The position numbers and the translations under genes are program-made. Positions 1 through 6,398 of a stretch of DNA of 64,000 nucleotides are shown piece by piece. The notes beneath the pieces were generated by a model that saw nothing but the letters and a program-made list of their open reading frames with translations, had not been told where the DNA came from and ran no database searches. Within the stretch, counting starts at the first letter, position 1; each line of letters starts with the position of its first letter. This stretch comes from Cohnella ginsengisoli (lineage in GTDB: Bacteria > Bacillota > Bacilli > Paenibacillales > Paenibacillaceae): contig NZ_JAPDHZ010000007.1 of assembly GCF_029525555.1 (NCBI RefSeq), forward strand, positions 1-64,000. Direction: 5' to 3'.

Positions 1-2
1 TC

Positions 3-80
3 TTTTTGTTGGTTTCGGTCGGCCTCTGCATGAGCGCGTGGGTGGCAGGGGTTTATGTGATCGGACACGAGATCCGCTAA
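3..80 (+). CDS. C-terminal end of an unidentified protein (partial)
   Basis: An open frame runs in from the window edge and stops at TAA 78-80. The visible 25 residues are mostly hydrophobic (FLLVSVGLCMSAWVAGVYVIG) and end in a short charged tail HEIR, which would fit the last membrane helix of an integral membrane protein. Too little is visible to name a family, and the open frame at the edge could be chance. Confidence 0.35.
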   Translation, partial: FLLVSVGLCMSAWVAGVYVIGHEIR

Positions 81-203
81 TCGGTCGGCATACGACCAGT
101 GCGGAACCACGCTTCGGAACCACGGTCCGCAATGTGGCGAAAAGAGAAGACAATCCAAGAAAATACGGATTCTATGTCCACATGGAGCGATTGGCATGCC
201 AGG

Positions 204-632
204 CTAGCTGCGCCGCTTCGAGGTGAAGCATTGGAACGTGACGCCGAACTTGTCCTTCACGACGCCGTAAGCAGGGCTGAAGTGAAAGGCGCTAAGCGGC
301 GTGATCATTTCGCCGCCTTCTCGAAGCGCATGATACATGCGCGTGGCCTGCTCGACATCGGGGGTCGTAATGCAGACCGTGAGCAGGTCTCCTTCGCGCG
401 GGCTTTTTCCGGGCTCGGAATCGGCGACCATAAGTTGGGCCTCTCCGATTTTTAATTCGCTGTGCGCGATCCGATCCTTAACCGCTTCCGACATCGAGTT
501 GTCCGATTCGCCGGGGCCAGCGCCGAAAGTCTGACTGAACGTCACTTCGGCACCAAGCGCTTCGACATAAAAATCGATGGCTTCTTTGGCACGACCGTCT
601 AACTGGATAAAAGGAACAAAATGAATGCTCAC
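204..632 (-). CDS. VOC family (PhnB/glyoxalase-like) protein
   Basis: A 142-residue protein of the vicinal oxygen chelate superfamily, PhnB-like subgroup. The start MSIHFVPFIQLDGRAKEAIDFYVEALGAE is the usual beta-alpha opening (P-F-I-x-x-x-G-x-A-x-E-A-I-D-F-Y). The second half carries the paired module with FHFSPAYGVVKDKFGVTFQ, typical of the subgroup. The start is GTG 630-632 with GGAG about 9 nt upstream on the minus strand. Members are often annotated as demethylubiquinone methyltransferase-like or as glyoxalase/bleomycin-resistance relatives, but substrates are mostly unknown, so I assign no reaction. The gene is monocistronic and reads in the same direction as the ArsR gene next to it. 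Confidence 0.85.
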   Translation of the reverse strand: MSIHFVPFIQLDGRAKEAIDFYVEALGAEVTFSQTFGAGPGESDNSMSEAVKDRIAHSELKIGEAQLMVADSEPGKSPREGDLLTVCITTPDVEQATRMYHALREGGEMITPLSAFHFSPAYGVVKDKFGVTFQCFTSKRRS

Positions 633-724
633 TGAGATCAGCTCCTTGGCTTTTATGGGGTCACCGATCCGGCGTCCTCAAAGCCAGCTTACCCGCTAAT
701 AGTGACAACTCTTGTCATCGATGC

Positions 725-756
725 AAAAAAACCGAGAGCTCAGAGCTCGTCGGTTT
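725..756 (-). terminator. Rho-independent terminator of the ArsR-type gene
   Basis: Read on the minus strand, AAACCGA pairs with TCGGTTT around an inner GAGCTC/GAGCTC-type pairing, and the stem is followed by a run of seven T residues. The stem includes the stop codon of the regulator gene, so the terminator overlaps the end of the coding region. Confidence 0.75.
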
Positions 757-1057
757 CTTCGTAAGAAGCGAGAATTGATTTCAGCAGTCCCGGGAAGCGC
801 GATTCCAGATCCTCTTCGCGAAGGGACAACAGCCGTTGCGTGCCGTGCGTTCGCGTACGAATGACGCCTGCTTCGCGCAGCGTACGGCTATGGTGAGAGA
901 CGGTGGACTTGGCGATCGGCAGCTCGATATCGCCGCAGGCGCGTTCGCCGTTCTGTCTTAGCTTGTAGACCATCATTAAGCGAACCGGGTCGCTGAGCGC
1001 ATATAATACGGAAGAGAGCTGAATATCCGCTGTATCTGGGTGGAAAAGCGGCTTCAT
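740..1057 (-). CDS. ArsR-family winged-helix transcriptional regulator
   Basis: A 105-residue single-domain regulator. Residues ~13-90 form the ArsR-type helix-turn-helix: LSSVLYALSDPVRLMMVYKL is the typical first helix, and KSTVSHHSRTLREAGVIRTR is the recognition helix plus start of the wing. It lacks the ELCVCDL metal-binding box of ArsR/SmtB (here GERACGDIELPIA, with a single Cys), so it may sense something other than a metal or act through redox. The start ATG has AAAGGAGGG 8 nt upstream. It is divergent from the MFS gene at 1180, and the intergenic region contains an inverted repeat, so it probably represses itself and the transporter. Confidence 0.88.
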   Translation of the reverse strand: MKPLFHPDTADIQLSSVLYALSDPVRLMMVYKLRQNGERACGDIELPIAKSTVSHHSRTLREAGVIRTRTHGTQRLLSLREEDLESRFPGLLKSILASYEETDEL

Positions 1058-1117
1058 GAGGCGGAGCCCTCCTTTGATTAGATTCGTAATTGCATTTTAT
1101 CATAAGGAATGTTATAT

Positions 1118-1141
1118 TTCTATCGTTCGATGATTATAGAA
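1118..1141. promoter_or_regulatory. Inverted repeat, candidate ArsR-type operator
   Basis: TTCTAT (1118-1123) and ATAGAA (1136-1141) form a perfect 6-bp inverted repeat with a 12-nt spacer, in the region between the divergent ArsR-type gene and the MFS gene. Winged-helix regulators of this type usually bind such palindromes in divergent intergenic regions. The role is inferred. Confidence 0.45.
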
Positions 1142-1179
1142 CAATAAAACAATGAAATAAATGAATGGAGATGAACCGA

Positions 1180-2586
1180 ATGAACGCAAAGAAAGCGGTG
1201 AGCGGCGCTGCTGCGATGGAGGAAGCACCGTCATTTAAATCGGAAAAGGTCGCGACGCTTATCCTTGGCCTAGCCATGGTACTCGTTATTATGAATACGA
1301 TGATGTTCAATCTCGCGCTTCCCGATGTCACGCATGACTTTATGCTGTCGCCGTCGAGCGCATCCTGGATCGTGACCGGTTATTCCATCGTATTCGCGAT
1401 CGCCTCGATTACTTACAGCCGCCTGTCGGACTACGTGCCGATCCGGCGCCTTGTGGTCATTAGTCTGCTGCTCTTCGGTCTTGCCGCGATTATCGGTCTG
1501 TTCGCGAATAGTTTCCTTATGCTGCTAATCGTACGGATCGTGCAGGCGACCGGCGCAGGCGCGATTCCCTCGCTGGGGCTAGTGCTTATCAGCCGGTACG
1601 TGCCGGTGGAGCGCAGAGGCGCCGCGATGGCGATCATTATGTCCGCCGCTTCGCTTGGCCTTGGCTTAGGCCCAGTTGTAGGCGGAGCCGTCGTGCAATA
1701 TCTCGGCTGGCATTTCCTGTTCGCCGTCAGTGCGCTAACGCTGATCCTCGTGCCCGTGCTGGCGATCGTGCTGCCGAGAGAAAGCAAGGGTGCCGGTTCG
1801 CTCGACTTGCCGGGCGCCCTGCTGGCCGCCGTCAGCACGACAGGCCTGCTATTGTTTTTGACGAATCACCAGTGGTACATGTTAGCAGGCGGCGCGCTGG
1901 CGCTCGTGCTGTTCGCCGCTCGCATCCGCACGGCCCGTTATCCGTTCGTGCTGCCGGCGCTTTTCGCGAACCGCAAGTACCTGCTCCTTAGCGCGGTCGG
2001 CGTGGCGGCGTATCTGTCCAGCTTCGCGACATTGTTCCTGCTTCCGCAAATACTCGTTCATCTCCATGGTCTTAGCGCGATCGAGTCCGGCCTCGTGATT
2101 TTCCCGGGCTCGCTGCTCGCGCTCCTGATGTCTCGCAAGGTCGGCGGCATCATCGACCGCAGCGGCAACTCGGCTATTATCCGTTACATCCCGGTGCTTA
2201 TTCTGGTCTCCGTCGCTTTGTTCGCGCTGCTGTCCGGTACGTCGTACGTGTCGATCCTGTTGATCTACATGCTGCTCAGCCTTGGCTTCACTTTTATGAC
2301 CAGCAGCATCTCCAACGAAATGTCGCGGCTGCTGCCCGTCTCGCAGATCGGCTCGGGCATGGGGCTGTTCCAGCTCCTTCAGTTCGTAAGCGGCGCATTC
2401 GGCGTGGCGCTGTCCGCGAGCGCGATCGACTGGCAGAAGAGCCTGCCGCTGCATGAAGCGTACAGCAACATCTATTGGGGGCTGGCCGTTGTCGTGCTGC
2501 TGTCCATCGGCTGCGCCTCCCTCTACCTCCGCGGCAGAAGCGCGAAGCCCGTACTCGCCTCGGCCGTGCAAGCGGAACGCCCTTAA
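1180..2586 (+). CDS. MFS multidrug transporter (DHA2/EmrB-QacA-like)
   Basis: A major facilitator superfamily drug:H+ antiporter of about 468 residues, a polytopic inner-membrane protein with 12-14 predicted hydrophobic helices. Motif A-like YSRLSDYVPIRR lies after TM2, and the antiporter motif C region reads LGLGLGPVVGGAVVQYLGW in TM5. The open frame also allows ATG at 1165, but GGAG at 1166-1169 stands 10 nt before ATG 1180, so I prefer the later start. It is divergent from the ArsR-type gene, which is the likely repressor; the drug or metabolite exported is unknown. The downstream acetyltransferase gene follows after only 36 nt and may be co-transcribed. Confidence 0.9.
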   Translation: MNAKKAVSGAAAMEEAPSFKSEKVATLILGLAMVLVIMNTMMFNLALPDVTHDFMLSPSSASWIVTGYSIVFAIASITYSRLSDYVPIRRLVVISLLLFGLAAIIGLFANSFLMLLIVRIVQATGAGAIPSLGLVLISRYVPVERRGAAMAIIMSAASLGLGLGPVVGGAVVQYLGWHFLFAVSALTLILVPVLAIVLPRESKGAGSLDLPGALLAAVSTTGLLLFLTNHQWYMLAGGALALVLFAARIRTARYPFVLPALFANRKYLLLSAVGVAAYLSSFATLFLLPQILVHLHGLSAIESGLVIFPGSLLALLMSRKVGGIIDRSGNSAIIRYIPVLILVSVALFALLSGTSYVSILLIYMLLSLGFTFMTSSISNEMSRLLPVSQIGSGMGLFQLLQFVSGAFGVALSASAIDWQKSLPLHEAYSNIYWGLAVVVLLSIGCASLYLRGRSAKPVLASAVQAERP

Positions 2587-2622
2587 GCTATAGTGGTAGC
2601 ATAAGGGAGGTTGGGCAATCGT

Positions 2623-3789
2623 ATGGACATCCGTCATTTGACGCTCGCGGATTTCGACGAGCGGATCGCATTATCCGAATTCGCCTTTCAATTTAAGCTG
2701 CCGCCGGACCGGCGGGAGACGGAACTCCGTTACTTCCGGCCGGAGGAGCATCTAGGCGCCTTTGACGAACAAGGGAAGCTGCTGTCGGCGCTGATCCTGC
2801 TTCCGTTTCGCGTATGGGTGAACGGAAGCAGCATGGAAATGGGCGGCATCGCGGGCGTGGCGACCTGGCCGGAAGCGCGTCGGCATGGCTGCGTGTCCCG
2901 CCTTTTGCATGCATCGCTGGCGAAGATGCGCGAGCAGGGTCAGACGGTCAGCATGCTGCATCCGTTCGCTTTTCCCTTTTACCGCAAATTCGGTTGGGAG
3001 ATGACCTGCGAGCGCAAAAAATACGAGCTTGAGCCGCGTCATTTTCCGGCGAAACGGAGTGCGCCCGGAAGCGTCGAGCGAATCGCGCCTAATACGGCGG
3101 CTGTCTCCGACCTGTATGCCAAAGCAGCATCGCGGTATACAGGCATGCTGGACAGGAGCGAGGAATGGTGGACGCGCAAACGCTGGACCATGCCCGGACT
3201 GCTCGCCTTGTACCGCAACGAAGCGGGCGAACCCGAAGGTTATATTCATTATCAAGTGGAAAATCGGGTCATGACGGTGCTCGAATGGGTGTCCGTTACG
3301 GAAGCGGCCCGCAGCGGGCTATGGGAGTTTGTCGGGAACCACGATTCCATGATCGACCGGCTTCTAATGACGGTGCCCATGGACGATCCATTGCCGTTTC
3401 TGGTCGCCGATCCCCGCTTTAAGCAGGAGACGCATCCGTACTTTATGTCGCGTATCGTAGATGCTGAAGCGTTCGTATCCCAATACCGGTTCGCGTCCGG
3501 GCCTGAAGAGACGCTGCTGATCCGCCTGCAGGATGCGCATGCGCCCTGGAACGACGGCATGTTCCGTATGGCGCTCGGGACGGACGGCAAGGCGACGCTG
3601 TCTCGCGCGGAAGAGGAATCCGCGGCATCGGTCACGCTGGACATTCAGACGCTGACCGCGCTGTTGTTGGGCGGGCGCCGTCCGGGGCTGTTAACCGAGG
3701 CGGGAAGGCTTTGCGGAGATTCGGAGCTCGTCGGTCTGCTCGAACGGCGCGTGCCGAGATACGAGACGTTCCTGATGGACTTTTTCTGA
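2623..3789 (+). CDS. Eis-like GNAT N-acetyltransferase with C-terminal SCP2-like domain
   Basis: A 388-residue protein with the three-part layout of the Eis family: an N-terminal GNAT domain (residues ~1-150), a second degenerate GNAT-like domain, and a C-terminal sterol-carrier-protein-like domain (~280-388). The acetyl-CoA pyrophosphate loop is in VATWPEARRHGCVSRLL, and HPFAFPFYRKFGW is the family-typical segment after it. The chain ends in a Phe-rich tail (FLMDFF), consistent with a C-terminal carboxylate near the active site as in Eis. ATG 2623 follows GGGAGG at 2605-2610; the TTG at 2611 touches that site and is too close. Substrates of this family include amines and aminoglycosides, but the substrate here is not predictable. 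Confidence 0.85.
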   Translation: MDIRHLTLADFDERIALSEFAFQFKLPPDRRETELRYFRPEEHLGAFDEQGKLLSALILLPFRVWVNGSSMEMGGIAGVATWPEARRHGCVSRLLHASLAKMREQGQTVSMLHPFAFPFYRKFGWEMTCERKKYELEPRHFPAKRSAPGSVERIAPNTAAVSDLYAKAASRYTGMLDRSEEWWTRKRWTMPGLLALYRNEAGEPEGYIHYQVENRVMTVLEWVSVTEAARSGLWEFVGNHDSMIDRLLMTVPMDDPLPFLVADPRFKQETHPYFMSRIVDAEAFVSQYRFASGPEETLLIRLQDAHAPWNDGMFRMALGTDGKATLSRAEEESAASVTLDIQTLTALLLGGRRPGLLTEAGRLCGDSELVGLLERRVPRYETFLMDFF

Positions 3790-3798
3790 GGGATCGAG

Positions 3799-3845
3799 GA
3801 AGGCGCAATGCCAATCGCCACAGAGTCGGCGTGGTTTGCGCCTTC
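3799..3845. terminator. Hairpin between convergent genes, probable bidirectional terminator
   Basis: GAAGGCGCAA (3799-3808) pairs perfectly with TTGCGCCTTC (3836-3845), with further pairing inside (CGCC with GGCG). It lies between the acetyltransferase gene and the small minus-strand gene. There is no clear T-run on either side, so termination is likely but not certain. Confidence 0.5.
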
Positions 3846-3857
3846 TGCGTTAGAGCC

Positions 3858-3992
3858 TTAAGGCTTCGGTCGTTTGGCGGCTTCGTATCGGTCGACCGCC
3901 TCCTGGACGAGATCCCTGCCCGGCAGCTTCGAATTGATGCGCAGCAGGAGAACGATCACGACAACGATCAGAACCGTATTGACGATGGCCAT
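3858..3992 (-). CDS. Small single-pass membrane protein (44 aa), hypothetical
   Basis: A 44-codon frame: MAIVNTVLIVVVIVLLLRI is one hydrophobic helix, followed by NSKLPGRDLVQEAVDRYEAAK and the C-terminus RPKP. The arrangement is a membrane anchor plus a short amphipathic cytoplasmic tail. GGTGA stands 4 nt before the ATG on the minus strand. It is convergent to the acetyltransferase gene with a hairpin between them. I do not recognise a family; the start, ribosome binding site and amphipathic tail make it a plausible small gene rather than noise. Confidence 0.55.
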   Translation of the reverse strand: MAIVNTVLIVVVIVLLLRINSKLPGRDLVQEAVDRYEAAKRPKP

Positions 3993-4151
3993 TAGATCAC
4001 CGCTTTCCGTTGATATTTATAATGTAAATGATAACCAGGCCGCTGAATAGAGAAAAGCGGCAACCTGCGAACGTTAAAAGGGCCCGAATCGGTGCATACT
4101 GAGAAGGAGAGCGACCGATATCCCGGTTCCAAACCGGAACGGCTTGAAGGG

Positions 4152-4179
4152 TTGCATTTTATTATAAAGCGCGTATAAT
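4152..4179 (+). promoter_or_regulatory. SigA-type promoter of the ctsR operon
   Basis: TTGCAT (4152-4157), a 16-bp spacer and a perfect TATAAT (4174-4179). The predicted start of transcription falls inside the CtsR operator just downstream. Confidence 0.8.
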
Positions 4180-4187
4180 ATGGTTAT

Positions 4188-4204
4188 AGTCAAAGAAAGT
4201 CAAA
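4188..4204 (+). promoter_or_regulatory. CtsR operator (heptamer direct repeat)
   Basis: AGTCAAA GAA AGTCAAA matches the CtsR consensus of two RGTCAAA heptamers separated by NAN without a mismatch. It starts 8 bp downstream of the -10 box, where bound CtsR would block transcription initiation of ctsR-mcsA-mcsB-clpC. Confidence 0.92.
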
Positions 4205-4250
4205 GTCAGAAGTCGAAGCCGTTCTCCGGAAAGGGGGTTAGGCTCTTGCT

Positions 4251-4710
4251 ATGCGCAACATATCCGACCTGATCGAGCATTATCTAAAGCAGATCTTGCA
4301 GAGCAGCGCAGGCTCGGTCGAGATCCAGCGGGGAGATCTGGCGGAGAAGTTCTCTTGCGTGCCTTCTCAGATCAACTACGTCATCAGCACGCGGTTTACG
4401 CTCGAAAAGGGGTATAGTGTAGAGAGTAAACGGGGGGGGCGGGGGCTACATCCGCATCCAGCGCGTGGACCTTCCTTCGCTGGAAGCCGTTCAGCGTCTG
4501 CTGCATCAGAGCGCAGGCAGCCGGATCGACGAGAACAAAGCCAACGGCTTGATCTATCAGCTTGAAGAAGCAGGGATCGTCACTGCCCGGGAGGCGCATC
4601 TGATGCGTACCGCGCTTTCGACGGAGGCATTGCCGCTCAAGCAGCCGCTGCAGGACGAGCTGAGGTCCAACCTGATGCGAGTCATGCTGTTGGCGCTTCT
4701 CGCGCGTTAG
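4251..4710 (+). CDS. ctsR: Transcriptional repressor CtsR (frame interrupted by +1 G)
   Basis: Repressor of the class III heat-shock genes and first gene of its own operon. Residues ~1-70 are the winged helix-turn-helix (MRNISDLIEHYLKQIL, then the sensor wing ESKRGGGGYIRI). The C-terminal four-helix dimerisation domain runs to MLLALLAR. The reading frame is broken at the G8 run 4432-4439; seven G restore SKRGGGGYIRIQRV and a normal length of about 152 residues. The Gly-rich wing encoded there is the part of CtsR that inserts into the DNA minor groove and acts as thermosensor, so the broken frame would be null if real. ATG 4251 is preceded by AAGGGGG. McsA, McsB and ClpC, encoded next, control its activity and turnover. 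Confidence 0.93.
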
Positions 4711-4762
4711 AATCGGCCATTGTCCAAGTTCGCGAACCTTTAGCCGTGGGGAGGAGATCAAG

Positions 4763-5281
4763 TTGTTATGCCAGGAGTGCGGCCAGCGGCCGGCTACGCT
4801 TCATTTTTCGAAGTACGTCAACGGAGAAAAGACGGAGCTGCACATATGCGAGGCATGCGCCAGGGAGAAGGGCGAGCTCATCCCCGGCACGCCGTCCGGC
4901 TTTTCCATCCACAATCTGCTCTCCGGCCTCATGGACTTCGACCCCGCCGGACTGTCCAGCGCCAAAGCGCAAGTCCAGCAGCAGCGCTGCGAGGGCTGCG
5001 GGATGACGTACGGTCAATTCAGCAAGCTCGGCCGGTTCGGCTGCGCCCGCTGCTACAAGCAGTTCGCGGAACGGCTTGATCCGCTGCTGAAGCGCGTGCA
5101 CGGGAACACGGTCCATGTCGGCAAAGTACCGAAGCGGGCCGGCGGACTGGTCAGGCTGCGCCGCGAGATCGACGGCTTGAAGCGGGAGATGCAGACCCGG
5201 ATCGAGGGCGAGGACTTCGAGTCCGCCGCCGATCTGCGCGACCGCATCCGCGAGCTCGAGCGCGAAGTCCAGAACGGTTAG
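4763..5281 (+). CDS. mcsA: McsA, zinc-finger activator of the McsB kinase
   Basis: A 172-residue protein with four CxxC pairs at C3/C6, C29/C32, C76/C79 and C94/C97, forming the two zinc-binding modules of McsA. A C-terminal UVR motif (residues ~135-170, FESAADLRDRIRELEREV) is the segment that contacts ClpC or McsB-type partners. TTG is the start: the family begins LCQECG directly, and GGGGAGGAG lies at 4748-4756. In Bacillus, McsA activates McsB and links stress sensing to CtsR inactivation and ClpCP targeting. It lies between ctsR and mcsB, 13 nt before the latter. Confidence 0.95.
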   Translation: MLCQECGQRPATLHFSKYVNGEKTELHICEACAREKGELIPGTPSGFSIHNLLSGLMDFDPAGLSSAKAQVQQQRCEGCGMTYGQFSKLGRFGCARCYKQFAERLDPLLKRVHGNTVHVGKVPKRAGGLVRLRREIDGLKREMQTRIEGEDFESAADLRDRIRELEREVQNG

Positions 5282-5294
5282 GGGGGCACGGCAC

Positions 5295-6359
5295 ATGGGT
5301 AATCGGAAATATACCGCGGAGGCGCTGAGCCCCTGGATGAAGGAGGATGCGCCGGATCGCGACGTCGTACTCAGCAGCCGGGTCCGCATCGCCCGGAATT
5401 TGCGGCATCTGCCGTTTCCGATGATGGCCAGCGCAGCCCAGGCGGCGGAGGCGATGGACCGGCTGCTTCTCGTGAACGAGAGCGGAAGGCTGAACGGCCT
5501 AGGGGAAGTCAGCAGCGTGCGGCTGTCCGAACTGAGCGAGCTGGAGAAGCAGGTGCTGGTGGAAAAGCATCTGATTAGCCCGGCGCTGGCGAACCAAGCC
5601 CAGCATGCCGCGCTGATGCTCGGCCCCGGCGAAGACGTCAGCCTGATGGTGAACGAAGAGGACCATTTGCGCATTCAATGTCTCCATGCGGGATTTCAAT
5701 TGAAGGAAACCTGGGATATCGCGAGCAAGATCGACGATATCTTCGAGGAGGCCGTCGACTATGCCTTCGACGAGAAGTACGGTTTCCTGACCAGCTGTCC
5801 GACCAACGTCGGCACGGGCATTCGCGCATCGGTCATGATGCATCTGCCCGCGCTCGTCATGACGGGACAGATCAACCGGATCCTGTCGGCGGTCACGCAA
5901 GTCGGCCTGGCGGTCAGAGGCATGTACGGCGAGGGCAGCGAAGCGACGGGCAACCTGTTCCAGGTGTCCAACCAAATCACGCTCGGCCAGTCCGAGACCG
6001 AGATTATCGATCATTTGCATGCGGTCGCCAGGCAGATCATCGAGCACGAGAAGGCGGCGCGAGCGAAGCTGATGGGCGAGTCGAGATTAAAGGTCGAGGA
6101 CCGGATCAAGAGGTCGTTCGGCATTCTGAGTTATGCGGCCGTCATCGACGCGAAGGAAGCTTCGCAGCGACTGTCGGACTTGCGGCTCGGCGTTCATCTG
6201 GGCTTGCTGCCTGGCGTGGACGAGGGCACGCTTAACGAGCTGCTCGTCTCGATTCAGCCTGGATACTTGCAGCAGGCTTACGGCGAGGCGCTTAGTCCGG
6301 AGCAGCGGGACATGACCCGCGCCCAAATGATCTCGTCCAGACTGGCAACTCATGCCTAA
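5295..6359 (+). CDS. mcsB: Protein arginine kinase McsB
   Basis: A 354-residue member of the ATP:guanido phosphotransferase family that phosphorylates arginine residues on proteins, marking them for ClpCP and inactivating CtsR. The nucleotide-binding loop SSRVRIARN is at ~27-35, the carboxylate/phosphate region VNEEDHLRIQ at ~119-128, and the active-site cysteine in SCPTNVGTG at C168. Length and motifs match active enzymes. The start ATG lies 14 nt after the mcsA stop with a GGGGGG ribosome binding site; clpC follows 39 nt downstream. The frame is intact. Confidence 0.96.
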   Translation: MGNRKYTAEALSPWMKEDAPDRDVVLSSRVRIARNLRHLPFPMMASAAQAAEAMDRLLLVNESGRLNGLGEVSSVRLSELSELEKQVLVEKHLISPALANQAQHAALMLGPGEDVSLMVNEEDHLRIQCLHAGFQLKETWDIASKIDDIFEEAVDYAFDEKYGFLTSCPTNVGTGIRASVMMHLPALVMTGQINRILSAVTQVGLAVRGMYGEGSEATGNLFQVSNQITLGQSETEIIDHLHAVARQIIEHEKAARAKLMGESRLKVEDRIKRSFGILSYAAVIDAKEASQRLSDLRLGVHLGLLPGVDEGTLNELLVSIQPGYLQQAYGEALSPEQRDMTRAQMISSRLATHA

Positions 6360-6398
6360 ATCATCTATTCTTATATTATACGGAGGAGGTGCTGTCTC

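Noticed and set aside
3711..3995. 94-codon plus-strand frame after the acetyltransferase gene
   Set aside because: It starts inside the acetyltransferase gene in another frame, lacks a ribosome binding site and is opposite the better-supported 44-aa minus-strand gene.
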